This document shows positions 1-5,216 of a DNA stretch of 6,950 nt, piece after piece; the stretch's first letter is position 1, and the number at the start of each line of letters is the position of its first letter. The stretch comes from Dehalococcoidia bacterium (lineage in GTDB: Bacteria > Chloroflexota > Dehalococcoidia > SM23-28-2), in the NCBI GenBank assembly GCA_022866185.1, contig JALHUG010000322.1, forward strand, positions 1-6,950, in the 5' to 3' direction. Under the pieces are notes generated by a model. The model had not been told where the DNA came from and made no database searches. It worked only from the letters and a program-made list of their open reading frames with translations. Both the position numbers and the translations under genes were made by a program.

Positions 1-1
1 C

Positions 2-85
2 TACGGTGGAGCCTACCCCAGAGCCTACGGTGGAGCCTACCCCAGAGCCTACCGTGGAGCCTACTGCGGAGCCTACTGCGGAGCC
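2..85. repeat. Seven tandem 12-bp repeats (Glu-Pro-Thr-X coding on plus strand)
   Basis: Seven consecutive 12-bp units start at position 2 and end at 85, each beginning TAC and ending GAGCC. Units 1 and 3 are identical, as are units 2 and 4, so positions 2-25 and 26-49 form a perfect 24-bp higher-order repeat; units 6 and 7 are also identical. All variation is confined to the four middle bases (unit positions 4-7). In the plus-strand frame this reads Glu-Pro-Thr followed by Val, Pro or Ala, with only the Thr wobble base changing besides the fourth codon. A minus-strand frame reading Gly-Ser-X-Val fits the variation equally well, but Glu-Pro-Thr-Pro repeats are much commoner, as linkers in exported bacterial proteins. 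The array reaches the window edge, so its full length is unknown, and it could mark a contig break. Confidence 0.95.
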
Positions 86-194
86 TGGTGTCGCCTCAGC
101 AGCAGCTCGCTGCGGGCCGCCACCGCCTGGGGGTGCAGCGGCCAGCCTTCTTCTCCAGCCATCGCCAGCATCTGCTCAAGGTATTCCAGGATAG
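3..194 (+). CDS. Possible C-terminal end of a convergent protein with a Pro/Thr/Glu-rich repeat (partial, speculative)
   Basis: The plus-strand frame through the repeats is open from the window edge to a TAG at 192-194. It would give about 28 residues of Glu-Pro-Thr-Val/Pro/Ala repeat followed by about 36 residues rich in Ala, Gly, Pro and Ser. The repeat part resembles the low-complexity linkers or tails of secreted and cell-wall proteins, so a gene entering from the left and converging on yqeK is plausible. Against it, the part after the repeat is antisense to yqeK, giving about 120 bp of overlapping 3' ends, and has no recognisable domain. GTG codons inside the repeat could be called as starts but no ribosome binding site supports one. 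The alternative is a non-coding minisatellite. Confidence 0.25.
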   Translation, partial: TVEPTPEPTVEPTPEPTVEPTAEPTAEPGVASAAARCGPPPPGGAAASLLLQPSPASAQGIPG

Positions 195-663
195 CAGCAT
201 CCAGGTCGCGGTCGGCCAGCGCGCGCACCCTGGCCAGGGCTGGCCTGGCGCGAACCTTGCCGGGCTCGATCTTGTCGGCCACGAAGATGACCTTCTCCAG
301 AAGCGCCATCCCCGCCCGACCGGTGCTGTGAAAGCGAGCCGCCGCCAGCACCTGCGCGTCGTCGATGCCGTGCTCCCGGCGGAGGATCTCGGCGCCCACG
401 GGCCCGTGGAGGAGGATAGGCGCCTCCTCTTCGATGGCGCTGACCTCCAGGCCGAACCGGCGGGCCCAGGCCAGAAGCTCCCGCGGCGAGAGAGCGCGAG
501 CGATGTCGTGACCCCAGGCGGCCAGTTCCACCTGCTCCCTGCCCAGCTCTTTGAAACCAGCCGCCAGGTGGTCAGCCTCCGCTGCCACCCGTTCGACATG
601 CTCGGCTAGGCCGCGGGGCAGACGGGCCACCGCCTCCCTGACGGCCTCGACTTGGGCCCGCAT
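73..663 (-). CDS. yqeK: YqeK-type HD-domain hydrolase (bis(5'-nucleosyl)-tetraphosphatase, symmetrical)
   Basis: A 196-residue HD-superfamily protein whose family (YqeK) contains metal-dependent enzymes that split Ap4A symmetrically into two ADP. The family pattern is visible in order: an early His22, the His52-Asp53 pair that names the superfamily, Leu-His-Gly-Pro-Val-Gly-Ala near residues 85-91 (His86), Phe-His-Ser-Thr-Gly at 111-115 (His112), and Val-Ala-Asp-Lys-Ile-Glu-Pro at 128-134 (Asp130), then a His-Pro near residue 177. The ATG at 661-663 gives the family's usual length and begins 16 nt after the HIT gene stops; the frame is open further upstream, but that would overlap the HIT gene and add unrelated residues. 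No clear Shine-Dalgarno precedes the ATG, so reinitiation from the HIT gene is likely. The last five codons and the TAG stop come from the tandem repeat at the left edge. The usual partner nadD is not upstream. Confidence 0.88.
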   Translation of the reverse strand: MRAQVEAVREAVARLPRGLAEHVERVAAEADHLAAGFKELGREQVELAAWGHDIARALSPRELLAWARRFGLEVSAIEEEAPILLHGPVGAEILRREHGIDDAQVLAAARFHSTGRAGMALLEKVIFVADKIEPGKVRARPALARVRALADRDLDAAILEYLEQMLAMAGEEGWPLHPQAVAARSELLLRRHQAPQ

Positions 664-679
664 ATGCCAGAAAGAGAGG

Positions 680-1021
680 CTAGCCCTCGACGCCCAGACG
701 TCGGCCGCCGAGGACGTGCATATGGAGATGATAGATGAGCAGGCCGCCGTACTTGCCAACGTTCAGGGCCAGACGGTATCCCGTATCGGCGATTCCCTCT
801 CCTTCCGCGACCTGGTTAGCAACCTGGATCATGTGAGCAAGCAGCGGGCCATGCTCTTGCCCGATGGCGAGCGCCGAAGGGATATGCTCCTTGGGGATGA
901 CCATGAAGTGGACGGGCGCCCGCGGGTGGATGTCGCGGATGGCGAACACCTGCTCATCGTCGTGCAGCTTGTCCACCGGCGTCTTGCCGGAGGCCATGTT
1001 ACAGAACAGGCACTCTGTCAT
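680..1021 (-). CDS. HIT-family (Hint-like) nucleotide hydrolase
   Basis: A 113-residue cytosolic histidine-triad protein, the full usual length for the Hint branch, which hydrolyses nucleoside phosphoramidates and related adenylyl compounds. It starts Thr-Glu-Cys-Leu-Phe-Cys (Cys4 and Cys7, a common metal-site pair in bacterial members), has Pro-Val-His-Phe-Met-Val-Ile-Pro-Lys-Glu-His at 37-46, Asn87, and the triad His98-Leu-His100-Met-His102 followed by Val-Leu-Gly-Gly-Arg. The Gln-Ser pair (or Gln-Glu/Gln-Thr) usually found just before the triad is Leu-Leu here (residues 94-95), so specificity may differ. The start at 1021 is fixed by a strong AAGGAGGG (plus coordinates 1027-1034) five bases upstream; an ATG 39 bases further upstream in frame lacks such a site. 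It sits between folE and yqeK. Exact substrate cannot be told from sequence. Confidence 0.92.
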   Translation of the reverse strand: MTECLFCNMASGKTPVDKLHDDEQVFAIRDIHPRAPVHFMVIPKEHIPSALAIGQEHGPLLAHMIQVANQVAEGEGIADTGYRLALNVGKYGGLLIYHLHMHVLGGRRLGVEG

Positions 1022-1042
1022 GGGAGCCCTCCTTGGGCAGCT

Positions 1043-1059
1043 TGCCTCGGGCGGAGGCA
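1043..1059 (-). other. Small hairpin in the folE-HIT gap
   Basis: A perfect 6-bp inverted repeat (arms 1043-1048 and 1054-1059, 5-base loop) lies in the 61-nt gap between the folE stop and the HIT start. No T-run follows it on the minus strand, so it does not look like an intrinsic terminator; it may merely shape the mRNA upstream of the strong HIT ribosome binding site. Confidence 0.35.
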
Positions 1060-1082
1060 TGTCCCCCCTCCACCAGTAAGGG

Positions 1083-1646
1083 CTATCCTCTGCCCTGCAC
1101 TAGGGCCAGGAACTCAGAGCGGGCGAATGTCCCCTTGTCAATGGGCCCCCGCACTGCCGACGTCACCACCCGCGCACCCGGCTTGTGAGCGCCCCGCATG
1201 CTCAGGCAGAAGTGCTCCGCCTCCAGCACAACCCCCACACCATCGGCATTCAGGGCCTCCAGAATGCAATCGGCCAACTGGCGGGTCAGACGCTCCTGAA
1301 CCTGGGGCCTCCTGGCGAGAATGTCCAGCGCCCGAGCGATCTTGCTGATGCCCACCAGGCGACCATCGGGAATGTAGCCCACGTGGGCCACTCCGTAGAA
1401 AGGGAGAAAATGATGCTCGCACAGGGAGTAGAAGGGGATGTCCCTCAGGATCACCGGCCCATCATTCTCCTCCCGGAAACCGCTCCGCAGCACCTCCAGC
1501 GGGTCCCGCTCAAGGCCAGAGAAGAGGTCAGCATACATGGCGGCGATGCGCCGAGGCGTCTCGGCCAGACCCTCCCGCTCGGGGTCCTCGCCGATGGCAT
1601 CGATGATCTGCCGCATCGCCTCAGCGATCCTGGCGCGATCTACCAC
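1083..1646 (-). CDS. folE: GTP cyclohydrolase I (type IA)
   Basis: Converts GTP to 7,8-dihydroneopterin triphosphate and formate, the first step of folate and pterin synthesis; the family forms toroidal decamers. The 187-residue length from the chosen start is normal. Visible hallmarks are Glu-Thr-Pro-Arg-Arg at 29-33, the zinc and catalytic segment Leu-Cys76-Glu-His-His79-Phe-Leu-Pro-Phe, Gly-Ile-Ser-Lys-Ile-Ala-Arg at 99-105, and Glu-Ala-Glu-His-Phe-Cys147-Leu-Ser-Met-Arg-Gly, leading to Val-Thr-Ser-Ala-Val-Arg-Gly at 161-167. Cys76, His79 and Cys147 match the family's three zinc ligands, which marks the zinc-dependent IA type. The GTG at 1644-1646 is preferred because it follows AAGGA and AGGGGA stretches and begins at the family's usual N-terminus; a longer reading to 1733 would run through the leader hairpin. 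A candidate promoter lies upstream, so folE may head a folE-HIT-yqeK unit. Confidence 0.95.
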   Translation of the reverse strand: MVDRARIAEAMRQIIDAIGEDPEREGLAETPRRIAAMYADLFSGLERDPLEVLRSGFREENDGPVILRDIPFYSLCEHHFLPFYGVAHVGYIPDGRLVGISKIARALDILARRPQVQERLTRQLADCILEALNADGVGVVLEAEHFCLSMRGAHKPGARVVTSAVRGPIDKGTFARSEFLALVQGRG

Positions 1647-1669
1647 GTCCCCTATCCTTAAGGAAAGTA

Positions 1670-1690
1670 CGCCCCGACGCAATCGGGGCG
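1670..1690 (-). other. GC-rich hairpin in the folE leader
   Basis: A perfect 8-bp inverted repeat (arms 1670-1677 and 1683-1690, 5-base loop, almost all G-C) lies 23 bases upstream of the folE GTG. On the minus strand it is followed by TACTTTCCTT, too broken a T-run for a confident terminator. It could be a weak terminator after thrC or a leader structure that limits readthrough or translation of folE. Confidence 0.5.
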
Positions 1691-1714
1691 GTCGCAGATT
1701 GACAGCTTGGCGAT

Positions 1715-1744
1715 ATTGTACAGGTGGGCCCATCCCAGGATCAA
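1715..1744 (-). promoter_or_regulatory. Candidate sigma-70 promoter for folE
   Basis: On the minus strand TTGATC (plus coordinates 1739-1744) and TACAAT (1715-1720) are separated by 18 bases. They match the housekeeping -35 and -10 consensus at four and five of six positions. Transcription would begin near 1708, giving a leader of about 60 nt that includes the GC-rich hairpin before folE. It lies in the longest intergenic gap of the window, between thrC and folE, which is where a second transcription unit would be expected to begin. This is a pattern match only. Confidence 0.5.
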
Positions 1745-1768
1745 TCAGTACAGAGGCGGGCTATGCAC

Positions 1769-2845
1769 CTATGCCAGGCCGATGGCCTTCTCTACAGCGA
1801 CCAGGTCGGCGGGCACCTCGTGGACCTCGGTGGGGATGGACATGGCCGTATCGGGGTCCTTGAGGCCACTGCCGGTGATGATGCAGACGATGGTGCTGCT
1901 GCTGAGGGCCAGCCCCTGGCGGCTCATCTTGAACAGACCTGCCACCGAGGCCGCTGAGGCTGGCTCGCCGAAGATGCCCTCCTCCTGAGCCAGCAGGCGG
2001 TAGGCGGTCAGGATCTCCTCATCGCTCACCGCCTCGATCACGCCGCCCGAGGCGTCGCGAGCGGCCTCAGCCCCCCTCCAGCTAGCCGGGTTGCCGATGC
2101 GTATAGCCGTGGCCACCGTCACCGGCTTCTCCACCGGCCTTCCCAGAACAATGGGGGCCGCCCCCTCCGCCTGGAAACCCATCATCCGCGGCTTCCTGGT
2201 AGCCTTCCCCCTCTGCTCGTACTCCACGAAGCCTCGCCAGTAAGCGGTGATGTTGCCAGCATTGCCCACCGGAACAAACAGGTAGTCGGGCGCATCCCCC
2301 AGGTGATCGACGATCTCGAAGGCCGCCGTCTTCTGTCCCTCCAGCCGATAGGGGTTGAGGGAGTTGACCAGGGCGATGGGATGCTTGTCGGTGATGGCCC
2401 GCGCCAGGGACAGGGCCTGGTCGAAGTTGCCGTCCACAGAGATGACCTGGGCACCGTGTGCCACCGCCTGGGCCAGCTTCCCCTGGGCGATGTTGCCCTT
2501 CGGCACGAGAACATGGGCCCTGAGCCCGCAGTGGGCAGCATAGGCTGCGGCGGCGGCGCTGGTATTGCCGGTGGAAGCGCAGAGCACCGCCTTTTGCCCC
2601 TCCTCTAGCGCCTTGGCCACCGCCACCACCATGCCGCGGTCCTTGAATGAGCCAGTAGGATTACAGCTCTCCAGCTTGAAATAAAGGGGGCCACAGCCCA
2701 ATCGGGCCTCCAGCCGCTGGGAGCGCACCAGCGGCGTCTCCCCTTCCCCCATGCAGATAAGCGGCGTGGCATCCGTTAGCGGCAGATAGTCCCGATAGCG
2801 GCGCAGCACGCCAGGGCGATCACTCGCCGCCCAGCTTGGTGTCAC
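1769..2845 (-). CDS. thrC: Threonine synthase
   Basis: A 358-residue PLP enzyme (fold type II) that turns O-phosphohomoserine into L-threonine and phosphate, the last step of the pathway. It is the short form, without the long N-terminal extension of plant and some bacterial enzymes. Signs are Gly-Glu-Gly-Glu-Thr-Pro-Leu at 33-39, the Schiff-base lysine in Gly-Ser-Phe-Lys68-Asp-Arg-Gly, Ser-Thr-Gly-Asn-Thr-Ser at 91-96, the PLP-phosphate loop Gly-Asn-Ala-Gly-Asn at 194-198, Glu-Pro-Ala-Ser-Ala-Ala at 294-299, and Thr-Gly-Ser-Gly-Leu-Lys-Asp-Pro near 324-331. The GTG at 2845 lies inside the end of the coiled-coil gene (26-bp overlap) with AAGGAG (2856-2861) ten bases upstream, so translation is probably coupled; a second GTG at 2809 would clip the normal N-terminus. 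It shares the operon with hom, but no homoserine kinase gene is present in the window. Confidence 0.95.
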   Translation of the reverse strand: MTPSWAASDRPGVLRRYRDYLPLTDATPLICMGEGETPLVRSQRLEARLGCGPLYFKLESCNPTGSFKDRGMVVAVAKALEEGQKAVLCASTGNTSAAAAAYAAHCGLRAHVLVPKGNIAQGKLAQAVAHGAQVISVDGNFDQALSLARAITDKHPIALVNSLNPYRLEGQKTAAFEIVDHLGDAPDYLFVPVGNAGNITAYWRGFVEYEQRGKATRKPRMMGFQAEGAAPIVLGRPVEKPVTVATAIRIGNPASWRGAEAARDASGGVIEAVSDEEILTAYRLLAQEEGIFGEPASAASVAGLFKMSRQGLALSSSTIVCIITGSGLKDPDTAMSIPTEVHEVPADLVAVEKAIGLA

Positions 2846-3863
2846 GCTGTTTCATCTCCTTCAGTTCCTGTTCCAGACCAGCCAACTGGCGGCGCTTCTG
2901 GCGCTCCTGGAACTGACTCAGCTTGCGCAGGTATTCCACCACCTGCTGTCGCTGCTCGCGGATCTGCTGCTGGAAGGCCGCCAGACGCTCCGCCTGGGTC
3001 TGGTCCTTGCTCCCCAGTAGCTCCAGGACACGAGCCTGGTCTTCCGCGCGCTGGTGCTGCTCTCCCAGCGCCTGCTCCAGGGCCTTCAGCCGCTCGTCCA
3101 GGCGCTGACCGTCCGCGTGCCAGTGCTCCTGAACATCCGCCAGCTCCTGGTGGACCACATGATCCTCGTTCAGGATCGCCACCTGCTCCCCCAGACGGCG
3201 CACCTGCTCGACCAAGAGTTGTACGCGCTCGGCGAGGATGGAGTCCTGCTTGATCAAGGCATCGGTCTCAGTGTGCAGACGCCTCGTCGTCTCTTCCAAG
3301 CGCTTGGCAGCCTCGCCGTGGCGAGCAGTCTTCGCCGCTACCTCTTCAACGCCCTTGTTCACAGCCTCCAACCGCTTATCCAAGAGAGAGACATCATCCC
3401 GAAAGCGGCGCCCACCCTCCTCCAACGCCAGCACGCGCCCCTCGTAGGATTGAGCCAGCTTCTCCACGCCATCCACGCGGCGTACGGAGCCACTGCGCTC
3501 CCCCCTCTCCCGCTCCACCGCCGCCTGCTGCTGACGGATCGCCTCTTCGAGGCGGCTCTGATTGGCCAGCGCACGCTCCTGGAAGCGCCCCAGTTGTTCC
3601 TTGGTCTGGCGCACCTCGTCCTGAAGGTGAGGGAAGGCTGCAATATGTGAGGCATGGGCGGAAAAGAGGTCTTCCACCTTTCGCACAGTCTCCGCCATGT
3701 TCCATATCTGATTCTGCGCCTGCTCCACCTGCTGCTGCAGCTTATGGAGATGGTTCTTGGCCTGTCGCAGCTCCTCCTCCAGCCAGGTAACGGCGCCGGA
3801 CGAGGGAGCTGCTTCGTCTGTCCGAGGAGGATCGGCCTTTGGCTGCCTCTTGTCCGCGCCCAT
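2820..3863 (-). CDS. Coiled-coil protein of unknown function between hom and thrC
   Basis: I do not recognise a named family. The 347-residue product is almost wholly charged, Gln-rich helix with heptad-like spacing of Leu, Val and Ala from about residue 27 to 340. The first 25 residues are Pro/Ala/Ser-rich and probably disordered, and a few Gly/Ser/Pro breaks (about 76-80, 122-132, 148-151, 283-286) divide the helix into segments. There is no signal peptide, membrane segment, cysteine, nucleotide-binding loop or enzymatic motif, so it is probably a cytosolic structural or scaffold protein. The N-terminus lacks the basic or amphipathic look of a membrane anchor. The ATG at 3861-3863 follows a weak GGGGA, 31 nt after hom. 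Its end overlaps thrC by 26 bp and carries the thrC ribosome binding site. Weak resemblance to SMC- or tropomyosin-like rods reflects composition only. Confidence 0.85.
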   Translation of the reverse strand: MGADKRQPKADPPRTDEAAPSSGAVTWLEEELRQAKNHLHKLQQQVEQAQNQIWNMAETVRKVEDLFSAHASHIAAFPHLQDEVRQTKEQLGRFQERALANQSRLEEAIRQQQAAVERERGERSGSVRRVDGVEKLAQSYEGRVLALEEGGRRFRDDVSLLDKRLEAVNKGVEEVAAKTARHGEAAKRLEETTRRLHTETDALIKQDSILAERVQLLVEQVRRLGEQVAILNEDHVVHQELADVQEHWHADGQRLDERLKALEQALGEQHQRAEDQARVLELLGSKDQTQAERLAAFQQQIREQRQQVVEYLRKLSQFQERQKRRQLAGLEQELKEMKQRDTKLGGE

Positions 3864-3894
3864 CGCTATCCCCAGCCTGCCGCCGGTAGGCCGG

Positions 3895-5208
3895 TCAGCT
3901 TTCCACCCGCAGAAGATTGCCGATTCGGCTCACCACCGCCAGCTTGCCTGCCTCCTCGATGGTCTTCTGCACCGATTCCTCGCGGGCCACGTGAGTCATG
4001 ATGACCAACTCCGCCGTCTGGGCCACCTCATCCCTCTCCTTCTGGATGACCGAGGCGATGCTCACGCCGTGGTCGCCAAAGCAGCGGGCGATCTGAGCCA
4101 GCACGCCCGGCTGGTCAGCCACCTCCATGCGCAGATAGTAGCGGGTGGTCAGCTCGGCCATCGGCTTCATGGGCAGCGTCCGGCCCGCTCGCCAGGGCAA
4201 GCGACCTCCCGTTCGGCCAGCCTTGGCCGCCGCCACGCTGTAAGCGGCGTCCATGACATCGGCCATGATAGCGCTGGCCGTGGGACGGGGGCCCGCCCCC
4301 GGCCCCTGAAAGAGCACCCGACCCAAGAGATCGCCCTCCACCTGAACGGCGTTGAGCACGCCGTCCACGCTGGCCAGAAGCTCCCCCCTGGGCACAAACG
4401 CCGGGTGCACCCTGACATCCACACCCTCCTCCTCCCTTCTGGCCACAGCCAGAAGTTTGATGGCATAGCCTAGCTCCTGAGCGTAGCGGAAGTCGCGGGC
4501 GTTGAGGCTGGTGATCCCTTCGCGGTAGACATCGTCGGGGCGGACATGAGTGTGGAAGGCTAGGCTGGCCAGGATGGCCAGCTTGTAGACGGCATCGATC
4601 CCCTCCAGGTCGTTGGTGGGGTCAGCCTCGGCGTAGCCCAGGGCCTGAGCCTGGCTCAGCGCCTCCTGGAAGTCCAGCCCCTCCTTGCTCATGCGGGTCA
4701 GAATGTAGTTGGTGGTGCCGTTGATAATGGCCCGAATGGAAGTGATCTCGTTGGCCGAAAGGTCGCGCCTGAGGGGCCCAATGACGGGGGTGCCGCTGCC
4801 GACGCTGGCCTCGAACAGGATGTCCACCCCATGCTCCTGAGCCAGGGCCAGCAGCTCGAGGCCATGCTTGGCCATGACCTCCTTGTTGGCGGTCACTACG
4901 TACCGACCGGAACAGAGGGCTTCCTTAATGAAATCATAGGCCGGCCGCTCGCCACCCAGCAGCTCGATGACGATATCGACGGCCTTGTCGTCCAGGACAA
5001 CGTGAGAGTCGTCGGTGACCAGGCGGCGGTCTACGGGGACGCCCTCAGCCTTGTAGAGGTCCCGCTCCAGGATGTGGCGCAGGCTTAGGTGAAGCCCCAG
5101 TTGCTGATCGTAGGCTGGCCCTTTCTCCAGGAGCGTGCGGGCCACACCACTGCCTATCACCCCTAGGCCCAGCAAAGCGATCTCGATCTGGTCCTGCCTC
5201 GCCATCAT
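3895..5208 (-). CDS. hom: Homoserine dehydrogenase with C-terminal ACT domain
   Basis: Reduces aspartate semialdehyde to homoserine with NAD(P)H, the branch point towards threonine and methionine. The 437 residues match the monofunctional bacterial form, not fused to aspartokinase. In order: the Rossmann loop Gly-Leu-Gly-Val-Ile-Gly-Ser-Gly at 14-21; Thr-Ala-Asn-Lys109-Glu at 106-110; Asn-Gly-Thr-Thr-Asn-Tyr at 163-168; and the substrate/catalytic segment Gly-Tyr-Ala-Glu-Ala-Asp-Pro-Thr-Asn-Asp-Leu-Glu-Gly-Ile-Asp at 191-205, with the likely catalytic lysine in Tyr-Lys209-Leu. An ACT domain follows from about 357 to 430 (Val-Ala-Asp-Gln-Pro-Gly-Val-Leu, then Ser-Ile-Ala-Ser-Val-Ile-Gln), which in this family suggests allosteric feedback by threonine. 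Two adjacent ATGs at 5208 and 5205 begin 8 nt after the parvulin-like gene, with AGGA six bases before the first. The pathway partner thrC lies two genes downstream. Confidence 0.96.
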   Translation of the reverse strand: MMARQDQIEIALLGLGVIGSGVARTLLEKGPAYDQQLGLHLSLRHILERDLYKAEGVPVDRRLVTDDSHVVLDDKAVDIVIELLGGERPAYDFIKEALCSGRYVVTANKEVMAKHGLELLALAQEHGVDILFEASVGSGTPVIGPLRRDLSANEITSIRAIINGTTNYILTRMSKEGLDFQEALSQAQALGYAEADPTNDLEGIDAVYKLAILASLAFHTHVRPDDVYREGITSLNARDFRYAQELGYAIKLLAVARREEEGVDVRVHPAFVPRGELLASVDGVLNAVQVEGDLLGRVLFQGPGAGPRPTASAIMADVMDAAYSVAAAKAGRTGGRLPWRAGRTLPMKPMAELTTRYYLRMEVADQPGVLAQIARCFGDHGVSIASVIQKERDEVAQTAELVIMTHVAREESVQKTIEEAGKLAVVSRIGNLLRVES

Positions 5209-5216
5209 CTACCATC

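Noticed and set aside
2..85. CRISPR array
   Set aside because: The units are only 12 bp, contiguous and without unique spacers; they are in-phase codon repeats.
664..759. Longer yqeK start at 759
   Set aside because: The added 32 residues overlap the HIT gene, are Ser/Ala-rich and do not match the family N-terminus.
551..1348. Long plus-strand open frame of 265 codons
   Set aside because: It runs antisense across yqeK, the HIT gene and folE, has no family resemblance and reads Arg/Ala/Pro-rich as expected for the shadow of GC-rich genes.
3054..3650. Plus-strand open frame of 198 codons opposite the coiled-coil gene
   Set aside because: Leu/Gln-rich translation is the mirror of the coiled-coil codons. 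The minus-strand heptad-like protein, with good operon spacing, is the better reading.
3757..4473. Plus-strand open frame of 238 codons opposite hom
   Set aside because: Antisense to the well-supported hom and the start of the coiled-coil gene; His/Leu/Gly-rich composition and no ribosome binding site or motif.
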